Below, in pieces: positions 1 through 12,337 of a DNA stretch of 64,000 nt (positions are counted from its first letter, which is position 1; each line of letters opens with the position of its first letter). The stretch comes from Bolinopsis microptera (taxonomy: Eukaryota; Ctenophora; Tentaculata; Lobata; Bolinopsidae), in assembly GCF_026151205.1 (NCBI RefSeq), contig NC_087072.1, forward strand, positions 1,819,375 to 1,883,374, in the 5' to 3' direction. The translations under genes were made by a program, and so were the position numbers. The notes beneath the pieces were generated by a model. The model was not told the origin of the DNA. It was given only the letters and a program-made list of their open reading frames with translations, and ran no database searches.

Positions 1-310
1 CTGGTCATTAACTAAGATGGACCATGTTTGGTCATGTTCACACTGCAGACTGATTCCGCACTAGCCTAAAATGTGCTAGTGGTGAAGAAGGTGTGGGTCC
101 AGTGTGCCAAAACCTTGCTGTCGTAATATTATGTGAACGCTCCCAACGGCCAAAGAGTGAGATTTAAGCTTAAGAAATGTCGGGTACCTCTTTAAACTTA
201 TGGACTTTGCCTTGAAAAGGAACAAGTGGCGAGCTCTTGCTGTTATTTAAATGACTTATTGCTATAACAGGGGGATTCCTTTTTATTATGTTTCCTAAAT
301 GTTATATATA

Positions 311-996
311 TTAGACTGGAGCAAGTTCATTATGTCTAGATAAGAACTGGAAAATATACCCAGAAAACAGATAAACACCATATATAACCAGACTTGATAT
401 GCCACATGCAATAAAGAGGAACACAGGCAGTCCAGTTCCAAGACAAGTAGTTCCAGTAGACTGGCAACATGAAAATGTAGACCCTCTCTCCACGTTTCCA
501 ATGAGAGCTTGTCTTTCACTAGCCGCAGAACCTCCCAAAACGCCGCCACGTCTGAAGCCACAGCAAAATGGGAGTGACAGGACAAAGAATACTCCACATA
601 GAATGTACAACCCAGTGTAAGCTATCTTTAGCCACTTCAGATATCTGAAAATAAAATCATTAAAGTGGGGCCCCTTGAAATTAAGGGAAGTCCATTAAAA
701 TATCAATAATTATTATATGCTTATATGTACCCGCTAAAGATTAATCAGACAGAATTTGCACGCCTACTACTGATAGACAGAGGATAAAATATGTATTACT
801 ATATTATTATACAGCATTATTATTATATAATATGTGCTAATTGTAAAGTTACTTACTTTTCCCGTTCAACGCTTCCATTATTCTTCTCATCCTCAAGTTG
901 AGGTGATTTTACAGTACTGTTTACGTTATTTTCAGCAGTCAACACAAAGAGTCCAAGTCTTAGAAAGATAACAATTTGGAGCACCACAGTTGTCAT
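311..996 (-). CDS. ISG12/IFI6-like two-helix membrane protein, copy 1 (two exons)
   Basis: Exon 1 spans 996-857 and exon 2 spans 644-311, giving about 157 residues. Exon 1 starts MTTVVLQIVIFL, a good signal peptide, and ends at a GTAAGT donor; exon 2 follows TTTTCAG, and both ends are phase 2, so they join in frame. The mature part has a hydrophobic helix (LYILCGVFFVLSLPF), then a CGFRRGGV segment, a conserved IGNVERGSTFSCCQSTG block and a second hydrophobic helix. The order G-F-x3-G-V, then GNV-x2-GS-x-F-x3-Q-S/C-x-G, resembles the Ifi-6-16 family (ISG12, IFI6, IFI27), small membrane proteins that in vertebrates are interferon-induced and act at mitochondria or ER. The two paralogues next to it have the same exon structure. 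Family membership is inferred by eye; immune function in this organism is unknown. Confidence 0.62.
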
Positions 997-2204
997 GGTA
1001 CCTTCTGATGAAGGAGGTTCTGGTGAGAGAATAATTGCAACGATATTCACTTGCGGTCGTCATCGGGAATGAACATTGCAATAGTTACCATTGTTATCAT
1101 TGTCAATGAAATCAACCACACAACTTTAAACGTTGAACAGAATAAAAACAAGTAATAATTGTCCGTAATAATTGTCCGTATGACATCTTGAACTAAAAAT
1201 ATATTCGAGAATTTCCCGAAATGAGCGAAATCTTGTAATAATTTCTTATTGTGCATAAATAAGAATATTTTATTTTTAATTAAAAAATATCCAAAGTTAA
1301 AAATAGAACCTAAAAATAGAAGTTATAAAATTCTGATGCGATAATGACAACTTATCTGAAATTAATTTTAAGATCTCACAAAAATGTTAAATAAACTTTG
1401 TTATAAAAGAAGTTTTCCAGTATTCCCATCGAGCACACCGTCAAATATCTATACACTGAATGTATAACAGGAAGGAACTGGAAGTTGACTGTAGACCATA
1501 CACATTTCCCACATTTTACATCAGTGTTATTTCTCGATGATTTAGTTTGAGTTAGAAAATTCGTCCAGTCCTGAAATAAAATATTACATGAGCAAATATT
1601 TCCAGAGCCATCGAATATTTCCAGAGATCTGGCCCTCCTCCAAGGAGACAAGGTTGTTAAATGGTCAATCGAAAACAACATGCAGATAAGTTCAAGGTCA
1701 TCAGCTAAAAGGTTAACTCCTCTTTTATTACAAAGGAGCTATCCTTTTCATATTGTCTCCACGAGTCCACGCGTATAAAACATCTAAAGGAAAATACAGC
1801 TCCTTCTTACCTCGTAGGGGGTGAATCCCAATTCCCACATATGATTTTAAATGGATCACTCGCATCAACATAACCGCCAATGACCCCAAGAAAATGGCGT
1901 ATTGCGTCCTGGAAACCTCTAAAGATAAGTCGGGAAATTGGGGAAATTAGGTTTGGCCACTATACGGCTTATAAACGGCCTAACCTAATCTCTTAATGCC
2001 CCCAAAGATCATTATAATCCTACTGTTCAAGTCGACGGTAGGAAGCCGGCTTGAATACTGTTAGTGTTCCGCCCTGTGGAAACACCACAAAGTCCAAGAT
2101 ATCTAGACCTAAGATGAGAAGTCACGCAGTCTACACGAAGTACGATAACCTTTTGGCTAAACCTCATCAAAGTATAAAAGTAAGTATTTATATGTAATAC
2201 CTTA
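997..2204. other. Intergenic, no gene seen
   Basis: This is AT-rich sequence upstream of the first ISG12-like gene and should contain its promoter. The open frames are short, lack convincing splice sites and resemble nothing I recognise. Confidence 0.5.
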
Positions 2205-2212
2205 CCTTTGAT

Positions 2213-2501
2213 CAGTGGCGTAACGTTGCCTGTTGGCGCCCCCCTGCCGAAAAAAGCGCCCCCCTGTTGGCGCCCCCTCCCCTTTTGGTGCCCCTCCCTA
2301 AAATTGAACAAATTAGGTGATTTTAGAGAATACACCGGTAAAATCTCTACAAAAGTGTGTATCTAGAGCAAAACGCGCAGTTTTGCTAGTACTTTAGTTA
2401 AGTTTTCGAAATTGTCCCACATTCAAACGACGATTTGGCGCCCCCCTAAGACGGCGCCCCCCTGCACAGCGGGGTCAGCAGGGCCTTTCGTTACGCCACT
2501 G
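2213..2501. mobile_element. Non-autonomous hAT-type MITE, 289 bp
   Basis: The ends are perfect 13-bp inverted repeats, CAGTGGCGTAACG, and the element is flanked by an 8-bp direct repeat CCTTTGAT (2205-2212 and 2502-2509). An 8-bp target duplication with CAG-starting inverted repeats is the hAT signature. The interior is rich in GGCGCCCCCC-like blocks and has no transposase. Confidence 0.85.
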
Positions 2502-2520
2502 CCTTTGATCCTTTGATATA

Positions 2521-2554
2521 AACAGGATTAAACAGGATTAAACAGGATTAAACA
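2521..2554. repeat. Short decamer tandem repeat
   Basis: Three copies of AACAGGATTA lie immediately beyond the hAT element. A related repeat (ATTACACAGG) forms the 3' tail of the LINE at 36.1 kb. Confidence 0.7.
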
Positions 2555-2760
2555 TAAATTCGTCAATGAGAGCCCTAACACTCACGTCTTGACTATACAT
2601 CAATGGGAAAATAAATAATATGCAAAAATATTCTCAAATTACATTGAAAAATTAAATTGAAAAATCATTAAAGTTTAACTTCGTCACATCTTTATCGAAA
2701 AAGAAACAAGTAAGAATATAATAATTTAACCCAATCACAAAATTACCATGATATGATAAT

Positions 2761-2995
2761 ATGAATGATGTGAATGATGTGAATGATGTGAATGATGTGA
2801 ATGATGTGAATGATCATGTGAATGATCATGTGAATGATCATGAGAATGATGTGAATGATGTGAATGATGTGAATGATGTGAATGATGTGAATCATGTGAA
2901 TGATGTGAATGATGTAAATGATGTGAATGATGTGAATGATGTAAATGATGTAAATGATGTGAATGATGTGAATGATGTGAATGATGTGCATTGTG
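2761..2995. repeat. 9-bp minisatellite (GAATGATGT)n
   Basis: About 25 copies of GAATGATGT with a few GAATGATCAT variants. Both strands stay open only because the unit length is a multiple of three; the predicted Asn-Asp-Val or His-Ile-Ile repeats are not taken as proteins. Confidence 0.9.
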
Positions 2996-3203
2996 CTACG
3001 ATATGAATGATTATGAAATGGTAACCAAAAATCAACAGTTCAGTGGTTCCTTCTGTCTTTCTATAGGGAAACGTCGTTTATTTATCTCAACTAAGAACTT
3101 AGACATCTCCTTCAGAATCTATGTGTCAGTGAATATTATATAATATGTATTTACATTTAATTGATTAAAATCACACAAAAGAAATAATAATTTCCGAATC
3201 GAC

Positions 3204-3850
3204 TTACGCTTTTGATATATGATAAATTATCAAAACAACTAAGCTCGAAACTCCTGTGGCCACAAACAGAACGACTGAAAAGATATTCCCAAAACAGGTC
3301 ACTGCACCAAAGCACTGACACAACGCAAACAGGGACCCTGCAACTACGTTCCCAATTCCTGACTGACACCCAGAAGCATGAGTATCAGCTCCGACGCCTT
3401 CCCTTCTGAAACCAAACAAGTAGGGCACTGCCGAGATGAAGAATACTCCGCAGGCAATAGCTAACACTGTGTATGCCAACTTTAGATTTTTTAGGTATCT
3501 GAAATTATAATGTCAAGATAAGAAATATGTACTGTAAATGAATATAATAATATTTTAATTCATTGAAAGCAACTATGTGAGTGGTTGGTAACAAATCGCT
3601 AAAAGTGCAGTGTAATTATCTACACGGATAAGTGCTGGTACGTTAGACAAAGTACCTTATACATGTATAATATGTATATGCATATGTATATGTATAACAT
3701 GTATATACATTTAATGTAAATTCCATAAACTTACTGCTCATGCTTATCAGAGGACTCAGTACTGTTTTCATCAAGTAGCACTTCTGCAAACGCATTTAAT
3801 AAGACAAGGTAAAGTACCGCTGCAGTAGTCAGCAAGGACTGCTTTGCCAT
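3204..3850 (-). CDS. ISG12/IFI6-like two-helix membrane protein, copy 2 (two exons)
   Basis: Exon 1 is 3850-3735 (starts MAKQSLLTTAAVLYLVLLNA, a clear signal peptide; donor GTAAGT) and exon 2 is 3498-3204 (acceptor AATTTCAG), joined in phase 2. This copy is the most canonical family member: GFRREGVGADTHASGCQ is followed by SGIGNVVAGSLFALCQCFGA, then a second hydrophobic helix. Total length is about 136 residues. The stop codon overlaps a GTAAGT that could act as a donor, so a further 3' exon is possible. Intron position and phase match copies 1 and 3, showing tandem duplication of a whole gene. Assignment to the Ifi-6-16 family rests on the GNV-x2-GS-x-FA motif and the paired helices. Confidence 0.66.
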
Positions 3851-5547
3851 ATCTTTTCAGTTTTTCTAAAGAAAGCGTTTTTAATTTCTTCAATATAGTC
3901 ACCCATGAATTTGAAACTTAACCTTACTGTCACAGAGTGCATTGTGCATTTCTTATAATTTGTTCTACTGAAGATGAAAAATATCTGATGAATTTGAGAA
4001 TTGCTAGTTGAGTAACTTGACAATTATTTTAGGCATCACAATAAAAAATCAGTACTAGTTGTTCAAAAAGTAGTAAGAAAAAGGTTTTCGATCATATTTT
4101 CGATCATACATAATATTCATTATAATATAAATACAAACATATTATATGTATATCAAAGCTTTACACGAAATTAAGAATTGAAAAGAAATTTTTATCCCAT
4201 GAGTATACTGTACTAACTATTACTAGAAAAGATATATTGTCAGGCGTCAATGTGTAATTTAATTAAAAGAGTGTGGAAAGTAAACCGCATAATATGTAGC
4301 TTAATCACAAACAGCTGGTATACTAGCTATAGCGGCAGACTGTAGCGGCGGAGTGTAGCTGACTGAGCAATTCAATGGACGCAATGTTTGACAACACAAG
4401 GTCATTCTGCACTAAAATCAACTAGTTGCACAATTTAATTTGGTGGTTCCAACCCTAGCGGCACGAAGAAAAGAAATTTAATAACTGAGATTATTATATA
4501 TGGTATCATTATAACACAGTTACGTGAGGTGTTGTAATTAAAGAACAACTCCGTTTGGCTGGCAGAACGGCTGGCATTGAGCATTCTTAGTATAACGGCT
4601 TTCGTCTTTTAATAATAACGTAATACCCGCATAATGTATGAATATTGAATACCTACATAAAATATGCGCCATTCGACCGATATATTGTATTCAAGGAACA
4701 GCATTCTTTGGCCGATTGGGTGGATATTACAATTTACTAAATATGTGCGTCTAAGGTAACGGATGATTTAGAAATTCTGCCCCAGGGTTGAGAATACGTT
4801 TTAAATCAGGAAAAACACAACATTCCGAGAAAATACATTATTAGTGCATATTATCAGATTAGAGGTAACACTATCGATAATCGAGATAAAACAAAAGAGG
4901 TTCAAATGTATAACTCCTCAAGCTGGATCGCAATCTCTCAACAGATTGAAATTGAGTCACGATTAGATGTAAAATATACCGTAGTTATAGTAAAAGTTAG
5001 ATAATATTATAGTTTGCAAGTTCCACGTATTTTAGCTTATACTCACATAGTGTCGGAATGTAATTTTGTAAAGCTACAGTATCACTGCACCTCAATTACA
5101 CTCATGACCAGCTCAACTAGCCCCAATCATAACAAGCCCATCTAATTTTAAAAACTTTTATAAGCATAACCTGGTAAGGGTAATTCTAGATTTATACTTA
5201 CTACTATCGATTCCTAATATCAGCTGGGAAATTAATTTCAACGAGATGATTCAAGTCTCAGTGTGTCAAATAAGTCTTCTCTCGAAAGTAAAAAGCTGAT
5301 AAATTATGCATGCAGTCTTCAAAACATTATGACATAACTTCACATTCACAAGCTCCTCCTGCGATCTCTCATTCTCAAAAGGCTGCATTCTGTACAGTCA
5401 TCGTTGGCCATTCTCGGTACCAACTTCCATCACTGTTGTTCACAAACGGCCAATTCAAGTAAGTGAAGCAGGTTAAGGGCTACTTTCAGCTGCCAGCAAT
5501 ATATCGTCTAATTCACTTATCAATATGATATCGTAAAGCAGACTTTA
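3851..5547. other. Intergenic, AT-rich, no gene seen
   Basis: This lies between ISG12-like copies 2 and 3. I found no coding exon, RNA gene or clear transposon end here. Confidence 0.5.
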
Positions 5548-6385
5548 TCATTTTGGCTTCAACCAATGTTCAACAACCATAAATCTCCCAAAATCGAATA
5601 TCACATAACAAATCATTGAAATATTTATAATTATTCCTATGAGTTTGTCCAAGTAGTATAATCCAGCAGTGACCCCGCTTGCACAGCCAAAAAATATACT
5701 AAGACCAAGTGCTACCCGCGTGCCTAATGGGGTGGTTCCAGCAGATTGACAGCAAGCAAAACATGAGCCCTTCTCAACATTCCCCATCATAGACTGGTAC
5801 TCTCTAGCTAGAGAATCTTGAAATACTCCTTCTTGTCGGAAGCCACATAAATAAACAAGCGAAACAGCTAACAGAATTCCACTAAGACTGCCGCAAACAA
5901 TGTAGCTGATTTTTAAGATGAATAGGGTCCTGAAAATAGACTTCAGTTATTTATCATTATAAGTACATAATATTTAAATTGAGACAGGTATTTGGCAGCA
6001 ACTCATAAAGATAGCATGTTTAAATGTCAGGACAATTCTGGTGAAGTTCCTGACCATGACAAGAATTTAGCAAATGCTCAGATTAAATGGATAATATGAT
6101 GGTCCCTGCCCCTAACTCCAGGGGTGTAGGAAGCTTGGGGGCAAGGGGGGCCATCGACCCCCCATGAAATCTGGGCAAGGGGCCAAAAAGGGCCAACTTT
6201 TTAATTTAGGTACTTCCAAACATTTTTGGGAAACAAATTTTTTACCTGCTTTCTTTGGGCAAGTCATCAAAATTACCAGGCTCTTCATCGTTGATTGAGT
6301 AATTACCGCTTGATCCAAATGCTTTAGAGGTAAGCGTTACCAAAACCACAAGAATAATTATATAATTCTTTTGATCAGAAACCAT
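5548..6385 (-). CDS. ISG12/IFI6-like two-helix membrane protein, copy 3 (two exons)
   Basis: Exon 1 is 6385-6246 (MVSDQKNYIIILVVLVTLTS, signal peptide; donor GTAAAA) and exon 2 is 5929-5548 (acceptor TATTTTCAG), joined in phase 2 for about 173 residues. The conserved core reads CGFRQEGV, then MMGNVEKGSCFACCQSAGT, then a second helix; a further hydrophobic stretch (IIINISMICYVIF) near the C-terminus is absent from the other copies, so this protein may cross the membrane once more. The intron holds a G-rich sequence at 6118-6190 (AGGGGTGTAGGAAGC) that looks like the end of another repeat. The donor is weaker than in the paralogues, but phase and position agree. Confidence 0.6.
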
Positions 6386-7110
6386 CCTAAGTTATTGTTA
6401 AGAAGTGAATAATAAAATAGGTTGTTTAACCCTGAGGAAACTGTTTTGCCTAAATACAGAAAATAACAGTTGAGAGAATTTCAAAAACGTTCATGATGAT
6501 GATGTGACATATTTCAATCAAAGGATGTAAATGGATACAATGGTGTTTCTTCCCACAAGTTTCTTCGCATTTAAAACAAAAACCAATAAAATTTGATTTT
6601 TTTATATAATTTTAAAGTCAGTACACATAAGTTTGGGCTTGTTTCTCAGTCACTGAGAGCCGATTGAAATAATTCACTTTGGTATGACATGCTATCATCA
6701 CTCATTCGAGGAATATATTATTATAAAATCAAATCACAATGACGCTTGTTTTTTCCGAATGAATAGTAAAACAAAGTATTTCAGTAAAACAAAGTATAAT
6801 AGTCATTTCCAACGGTTTTTAGATATGCAGTTTGGCGGGGGATCAGGTACTAAGTTTTGTACGTGACATCGACTAAGTGTAATTTTGGAATTTTTCAAAA
6901 GACCCACCCACCCTCTTTGTGATACTAACTGTTTTTTCGGATAATGTTTAAGACACCCACCTCTTTTGCGGTACCTACTAACTGTTGAGAAATCATGGTA
7001 CTAACTGTGTCTTGGTATATATCATTACTATTAAATCCAAAATAGCTAACAATCTAATTAATTATTAACAGGCCCCTTAACGTGGGCAGTAACGTACGCT
7101 TTATAAATTA
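6386..7110. other. Intergenic, no gene seen
   Basis: Upstream of ISG12-like copy 3. The stretch 6880-7020 holds CCCACC-rich sequence loosely similar to 17400-17490, probably decayed repeat. A short plus-strand open frame at 6684-6866 has no support. Confidence 0.45.
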
Positions 7111-8086
7111 CTAGCAGGAACCCGTCTAACCCTAAAGTGGTGTCAAGACTCAAGAGACTAAAATATTTATTACCTATTTAATTCGCGTTTTTGACACCAC
7201 TTGGGGGTCCAAATTTTGGGCTCTAAAACTCCTATTTGTAGGCCATTTTTTTATTTTTTCATGCTGATTTGAAGGCCATTAAAGCATTTGACCCAGTCAA
7301 AAAAAGTTTCAGTAGTATATCTTTTACGGTTTTTGCGGAAAGTCGTGTAAAAGTTGATGCCGTGGTGTCAGTAAAATGGCACGGATAAATATATATTATA
7401 CGGATAAATATATATTATATATTAATAGTGAAGACACTAATTTCTTAGAGCAAAAGGAGGTATATACTGGTTACCTTGTAGCCCGTGGTTACCATTCTAG
7501 TATTGTAGACGATGCTTTCAACAAATTTAGTGATAGTAGTAGTACTTGAGCGTTATGTGGGTATGAACACCCTCGATAGTAACCACATCCTTTTTAAATC
7601 CGCTGGAGCTTAGTGTTTAGTTTATTTATTTTATTTGACATGATCTCAGCCTATTAACCCGTGTTTAGTTTACAATATTGCTATCAGAGACGTGTTATAT
7701 TCATTACTATTTATATATTTTTACTGCTTGATTCAGAGAAATCTAGCTTTTTCCGAGAAACTAATCTTTAATAGATTAGATAAAATGTACGCAGCCATTC
7801 TTTTCGTTTGATTATTACTCAGTATATTTTAGTTTTGTACCGTTTTAAGTCACATAGTTTTGTACGTCTTCCTAAGACTTGTTTTCCTGTCCTAGTTTGT
7901 AAGTTATTTTAAAGATTTGTGAATATTCCAGTTGCTTTTAGAACAATTTTATCTCAGATAACGATGTTTAATAAAATGATGCAAAGACCTATTTCGAAGA
8001 TCTAATCAACACCGACTTTTAATGTGTAGGAGTACAGCTACAAAATATATATATATATATATCGTCTCGCTTTATATATAGTAAGA
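7111..8086 (-). mobile_element. Helitron-like element, family A, copy 1
   Basis: Read on the minus strand, the element starts TCTTACTATATATAAAGC (8086 downward) and ends GGTTCCTGCTAG at 7111, next to a host T, matching the A/TC...CTAG/T rule of Helitron insertion. The 3' half (7111-7420) matches 42156-42479 in inverted orientation. The middle (7430-8040) is unrelated to that short copy and is either captured or inserted sequence. No Rep/helicase is present, so it is non-autonomous. Confidence 0.55.
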
Positions 8087-11000
8087 TAGCAGGATCCCGT
8101 CTAACCCTAAAGTGGTGTCAAGACTCAAGAGACTAAAATAATTATTACCTATATAATTCCAACTTCTTACTCCTTGGCCAATTTTTTTCCCTACTCTTGC
8201 CGAAGGCAAAAAGATCGTAGGGAATAAGTAATTGGGTTTGGGTATATGAGGTGGCCCGACCCCAGTGGAATAAATTTTAAATATGACTAGGAATCCAGTT
8301 TGGGAAAGAAAAAAAGGGCTATATATTTTTCGGCCGACTGGTCCCTGGTCAGCTCTTCTCCCAGGTCAAGATTAGTTTGAAATGCTTAGCGTATCCATTA
8401 GAATAATTACCGGATGAATATGCAATTATAAATTTTGAAATTAAATAAAAAATTTCTGAGAATTCTTTGATTTATTTGAAACGCAAAGGAAATATTTTTA
8501 ACGTACTATATACGCCCCAAACTTGCCTACCAGATAGAGTGTCGAGGCGTAACTATCCCCAACACATTGGATGATTCGCTACTTTAGAAATGGTTTCAAT
8601 CCTGTGTTGATACTTTTGACCTGACTTTGGATCTGAAGCTTGCTTCTGCCAGGTTATATACAATCTTTGACAATATACGATGACAAGCTTTGGATTCAAA
8701 GCGGGATAAGGATGTATAATGGAGGGGGTTATTTGGCGTAGATCGGACTTAGTTTCGACATAGTAGTAGTACTGGTAGTAGTAGTAGTTTGACATAGTAA
8801 TTGACTAGACTACAAATTTTACTCTTAGGGAAAGTATACAACTCTAAAACCAAATTGTGAGTATTATTGAAATGCGGAAGAGCGAGCAAATCAAAAATAC
8901 AATTTTAAAGTACTGTTTCACACTTGCACTGTACTCTAGATGATCGAGGATGTGAAGCTTGCTTAAGCCTAGAACACACGAGTTCCCCTGATATAGTAGC
9001 AATGGCTAGATTCACTTCCTTCCCACTTACACTGTTGTTGACTTGTAGCTACAATATTAAATTGATTCGTGGAAATCGGTCTCGGATGTGAAGCTTTCTT
9101 AAGCCAAACCCTGAGAATACTGTATTACTCGAACTTCAAGAATTTTCTAAATGAATCTAGACTAAAGGAGCCAACTTGAATCCATAAAATTTTGAATGCT
9201 AAATTTTAAAATACCGCTCTATATTTACACCGTTCACCAGTTAATATGGCTGGGAGGATTGGGAGGATTCATAGATTGTCGATTGTAAAAGATTAACTTG
9301 ATATTTTAGCGTATCAGAGCTGAAATTTTGCATGACTATTTCACATGACTATTTTACATGACTATTTTTTCATATTCCGGGAATGTTGAGGAAGCAGGAA
9401 TGGATAGCGCGCGTTTTCTGCGCGTTTTTTGGTGTCTGAATGCGCAAAAAAAAGTCAAGCAATCTTATAGGTAAGAAATAGTCATGGAATCTAGGAATGC
9501 GCTCGATTCGAACTTCGAGTCTATAAAGTAATGTAACATCGCGTGAGCCCTGAGAGCGACCAATTTTAATTTAATTTTAAATTAATGTGAATATTTTTTA
9601 AATTCCTGGACGCCTGACTATTTGCCACTGGGGGCCCGACGGTCTTACGTTGATGACAAAAGTCTGCTCCTTTGCAATATAGACCACTCCCCTATAATTA
9701 TGTGTATAAAAGGAGTCTATTTTGCGTGCGACGCCGGTTATGTGTTAATTAATTACAGGCATAGCAACGAGTTTTTGGTGCTTGACGACTGTTACAAACA
9801 GATCAATCATCAATTTAAGTGTTATTTTGGTGAAACAAGCTTAATAAATTACCGAGTGATAGAATTCAGCAATTCAAAACTAATAAAATTATGATATCAG
9901 CAGTCAGCCGATAAACTCGCGGCTGTGGGCTGATTATTTAACAGTTAATCGACACTGAATGGTAGAAAGCATTGGAATACATAGTTGAGAACAGATGTTA
10001 GTTTACAGTTACATTCAACTTCAAGAAGCAACTATAATATCAAGATTGCGGTATGCTTTTAAAGAATCCTATATCAAATAAAAGGCTCAAAAGTCGATGG
10101 TGATGTGATGTGTCGAGTAAGTATCAAAATGTATTAGTTTATGTTAGATACAAATAATAACTAAGACGAGACAGCATATTTTATTACAGTCAATAAGTTG
10201 GCATACGATGCAGTAATATGACGTGACATATTGTTATTGTTAACTCGAAACAAAACCGCGCATTAAAGTATGAAATGATCTACAACCAAACCACATACCT
10301 ACAGATCGACGGCGACACCTCAGATGCGCGCAGGATTTTTCAAGTTCTGCAGGCCTAATATAATATGAACGATTATTACGTTGTACATGCGCCAAACACC
10401 ACTCTGGGATACAATAAAGTAGAACAATTAAATTGTATGCAGTAGGGAAATTTGATCGTGCGTGGTGTTACCGCAGCGAAATACTTGTTTATTTTTTCAT
10501 GCTGATTTGAAGGCGATTTAAGCATTTCAAGAAAACAACAAATTTTAAAGTTGATGCCATGGTGTCAGTAAAATGGCAAGGTTCCATATATAATATATAT
10601 ATGGGTATTGCTGAAAGCACAGTGTAAGGCCTACACGGACCGCCTCTAACTAGTCAATCCCTGTTTACATGCCGTGTAGCAGGGGAATAGAAAGAGCTAA
10701 ACTAGTAAGCGGGGCATAGCCAATACACTGTACTCCTATCATTGAGTATATTAGCAACCAAAAGAAAATTTCCTTGTGTTTGGAATCTACCAAGACGAAA
10801 GTTGTGCAATCCAGCGAAATTCCGAAGAATCATTCCAGTAGACTAGGCGCATTGCATATAATATATATCGTCTCGCTTTATATAATATTATTATTATTAT
10901 TAATCAACTATATACAGCAAACACAAGATAATAGAAATTAAATCATAAAATCGAGTGGCCGAGTAGTCTCGACTCACCCAAAGCTTCTCCATAAACGTCT

Positions 11001-11795
11001 ATCATGAGCTTTGTACACTAAATCGTTGAAATTACTTAAACTAAATCTTTTATTTACAATCACAATAATTTTCTTTGTCATAATGTCTTTTCATAATAAA
11101 CCAAATAAATTTGAACGAGGTCTGCCCCTCCTTTCTTTATAGTCAAAACATCCTAAACATGCAAATCTGAAAGATAAGAAGGCGGGAGTGTCATCACCGC
11201 TTCTGAGAACGTGCCCAAGCATCTTCCATCTTGCTTTCTTGATCCTTTCAGTAAGGGGTCTGACATTACATCTCTTATATAAATTCTCGTTACTGATAAC
11301 CGTAGGCCAATAGGTGTTGATTATCTGTCTCAGATGCTTCCTTTGAAGAACGTCGACAGATGCCATTACGGTTTCAGGAGCAGCCCAGCTGCTACAGTTA
11401 TACAACAACACTGAAGTGACAAGAGCTTCGTACAGCTTCAGCTTTCTACTCTCACTGATCTGAACAGAACTATTCAACCAGACTTTCTTGTAGGTGTAGA
11501 AGGCAACATTGGCTTTGTTGCGTCTGTTTACAATATCTCTTTCAGAACAGAGCTTTGATCCTAATAGCACTGACACTCGCCACTCTTCATCTCCTCTAAT
11601 TTTATTGCCATGGGCATCCAAAGCATCTGTATCTGCCAAATACACTCTTTTAAACACCGTCTTTGATTCGTTAACAAAGAGACTCCAATCCTTTAGTATA
11701 TCACTGGCAATCTCTAGTATCTTCACCAAGTTCTGACCATCTTCACTCAGAAGCTCAGCATCGTCAGCATAGGCGGACTATATAATATAGTAAGA
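8087..11795 (-). mobile_element. Helitron-like element, family A, copy 2, with cargo and a LINE insertion
   Basis: The 3' end (GGATCCTGCTA) abuts the 5' TCTT of copy 1 directly, a head-to-tail junction. Family-specific blocks reappear at 10480-10615 and 10855-10885, and the 5' TCTTACTATA terminus is found at 11795 after a LINE insertion. Between 8160 and 10480 lies about 2.3 kb with no family similarity, including an open frame at 9622-9894 of unknown meaning; it may be captured DNA. The outer boundaries rest on short motifs, so treat the 3.7-kb extent as a model. Confidence 0.42.
10885..11777 (-). mobile_element. 5'-truncated LINE with reverse transcriptase C-terminus
   Basis: The minus-strand frame 11775-11091 begins SAYADDAELL, containing the reverse-transcriptase catalytic YADD, and continues about 225 residues through the thumb and C-terminal region (LYEALVTSVLLYNCSSWAAP, then RIKKARWKMLGHVLRSG, typical of LINE polymerases). 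An in-frame stop sits just upstream of YADD. The 3' end is an ATA/ATT tail (10885-10905). It sits inside the TATATA stretch of the Helitron-like terminus, which resumes as TATAATATAGTAAGA at 11778. Truncated and inactive. Confidence 0.75.
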
Positions 11796-12222
11796 TATAA
11801 ACAAATTCAAGTCTATTTTTCCGATTTTGCTAATTGTCTCTTTAGATCTGTTTCGGTCCTTCATGGGAGTTCCCACATCTGCTGGTTGAGAATACTCAAC
11901 ATAACATAGATGATGCTTGACTGCTTTATTGACCCAGGCAGGCACCGGGGGCTTCAGGATGTATTAGATCCCAGAGAAGCTGGTATATAAAATAAGATAC
12001 CCACCGATGAATTGCTTTAAACAGCTCATTAAACATTGGGAAATGGGCAAATTATACCCACTATTTAGTAGGGGTTTTGTTTTCAATGTAGCCGGATTAG
12101 ATAAAAAGTAACAAAAAAATTCAAAAAATCCCAAAAAAAACTCAAAAAAAAAACTCAAAACCCAAAAAACACATTCCCAGAATTAAAATCTGAGGTAAAA
12201 TGGGTATTTTGGGTGTTGGAAA

Positions 12223-12337
12223 TGTTATATATTGATATATGATTTTATATTGTTAACTAATCATACTAATAGCCTTTAGGTTTTAGGAAGTGATCGTTTC
12301 AATTGTTCATCACTGATAAGAACCCCGTTACACAACA
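12223..12337 (+). repeat. 5' LTR (115 bp)
   Basis: Begins TG and ends CA, identical to the 3' LTR. It is very short for an LTR and ends immediately before the gag-pol ATG, leaving no untranslated leader. Confidence 0.93.

Noticed and set aside
2743-3006. Open frames of His-Ile-Ile or Asn-Asp-Val repeats
   Set aside because: They are translations of a 9-bp minisatellite; both strands are open for the same reason.
9622-9894. 90-residue plus-strand frame (MPLGARRSYVDDKSLLL...)
   Set aside because: No splice support, family resemblance or second copy. It lies in possible Helitron cargo, so I mention it there but do not call a gene.
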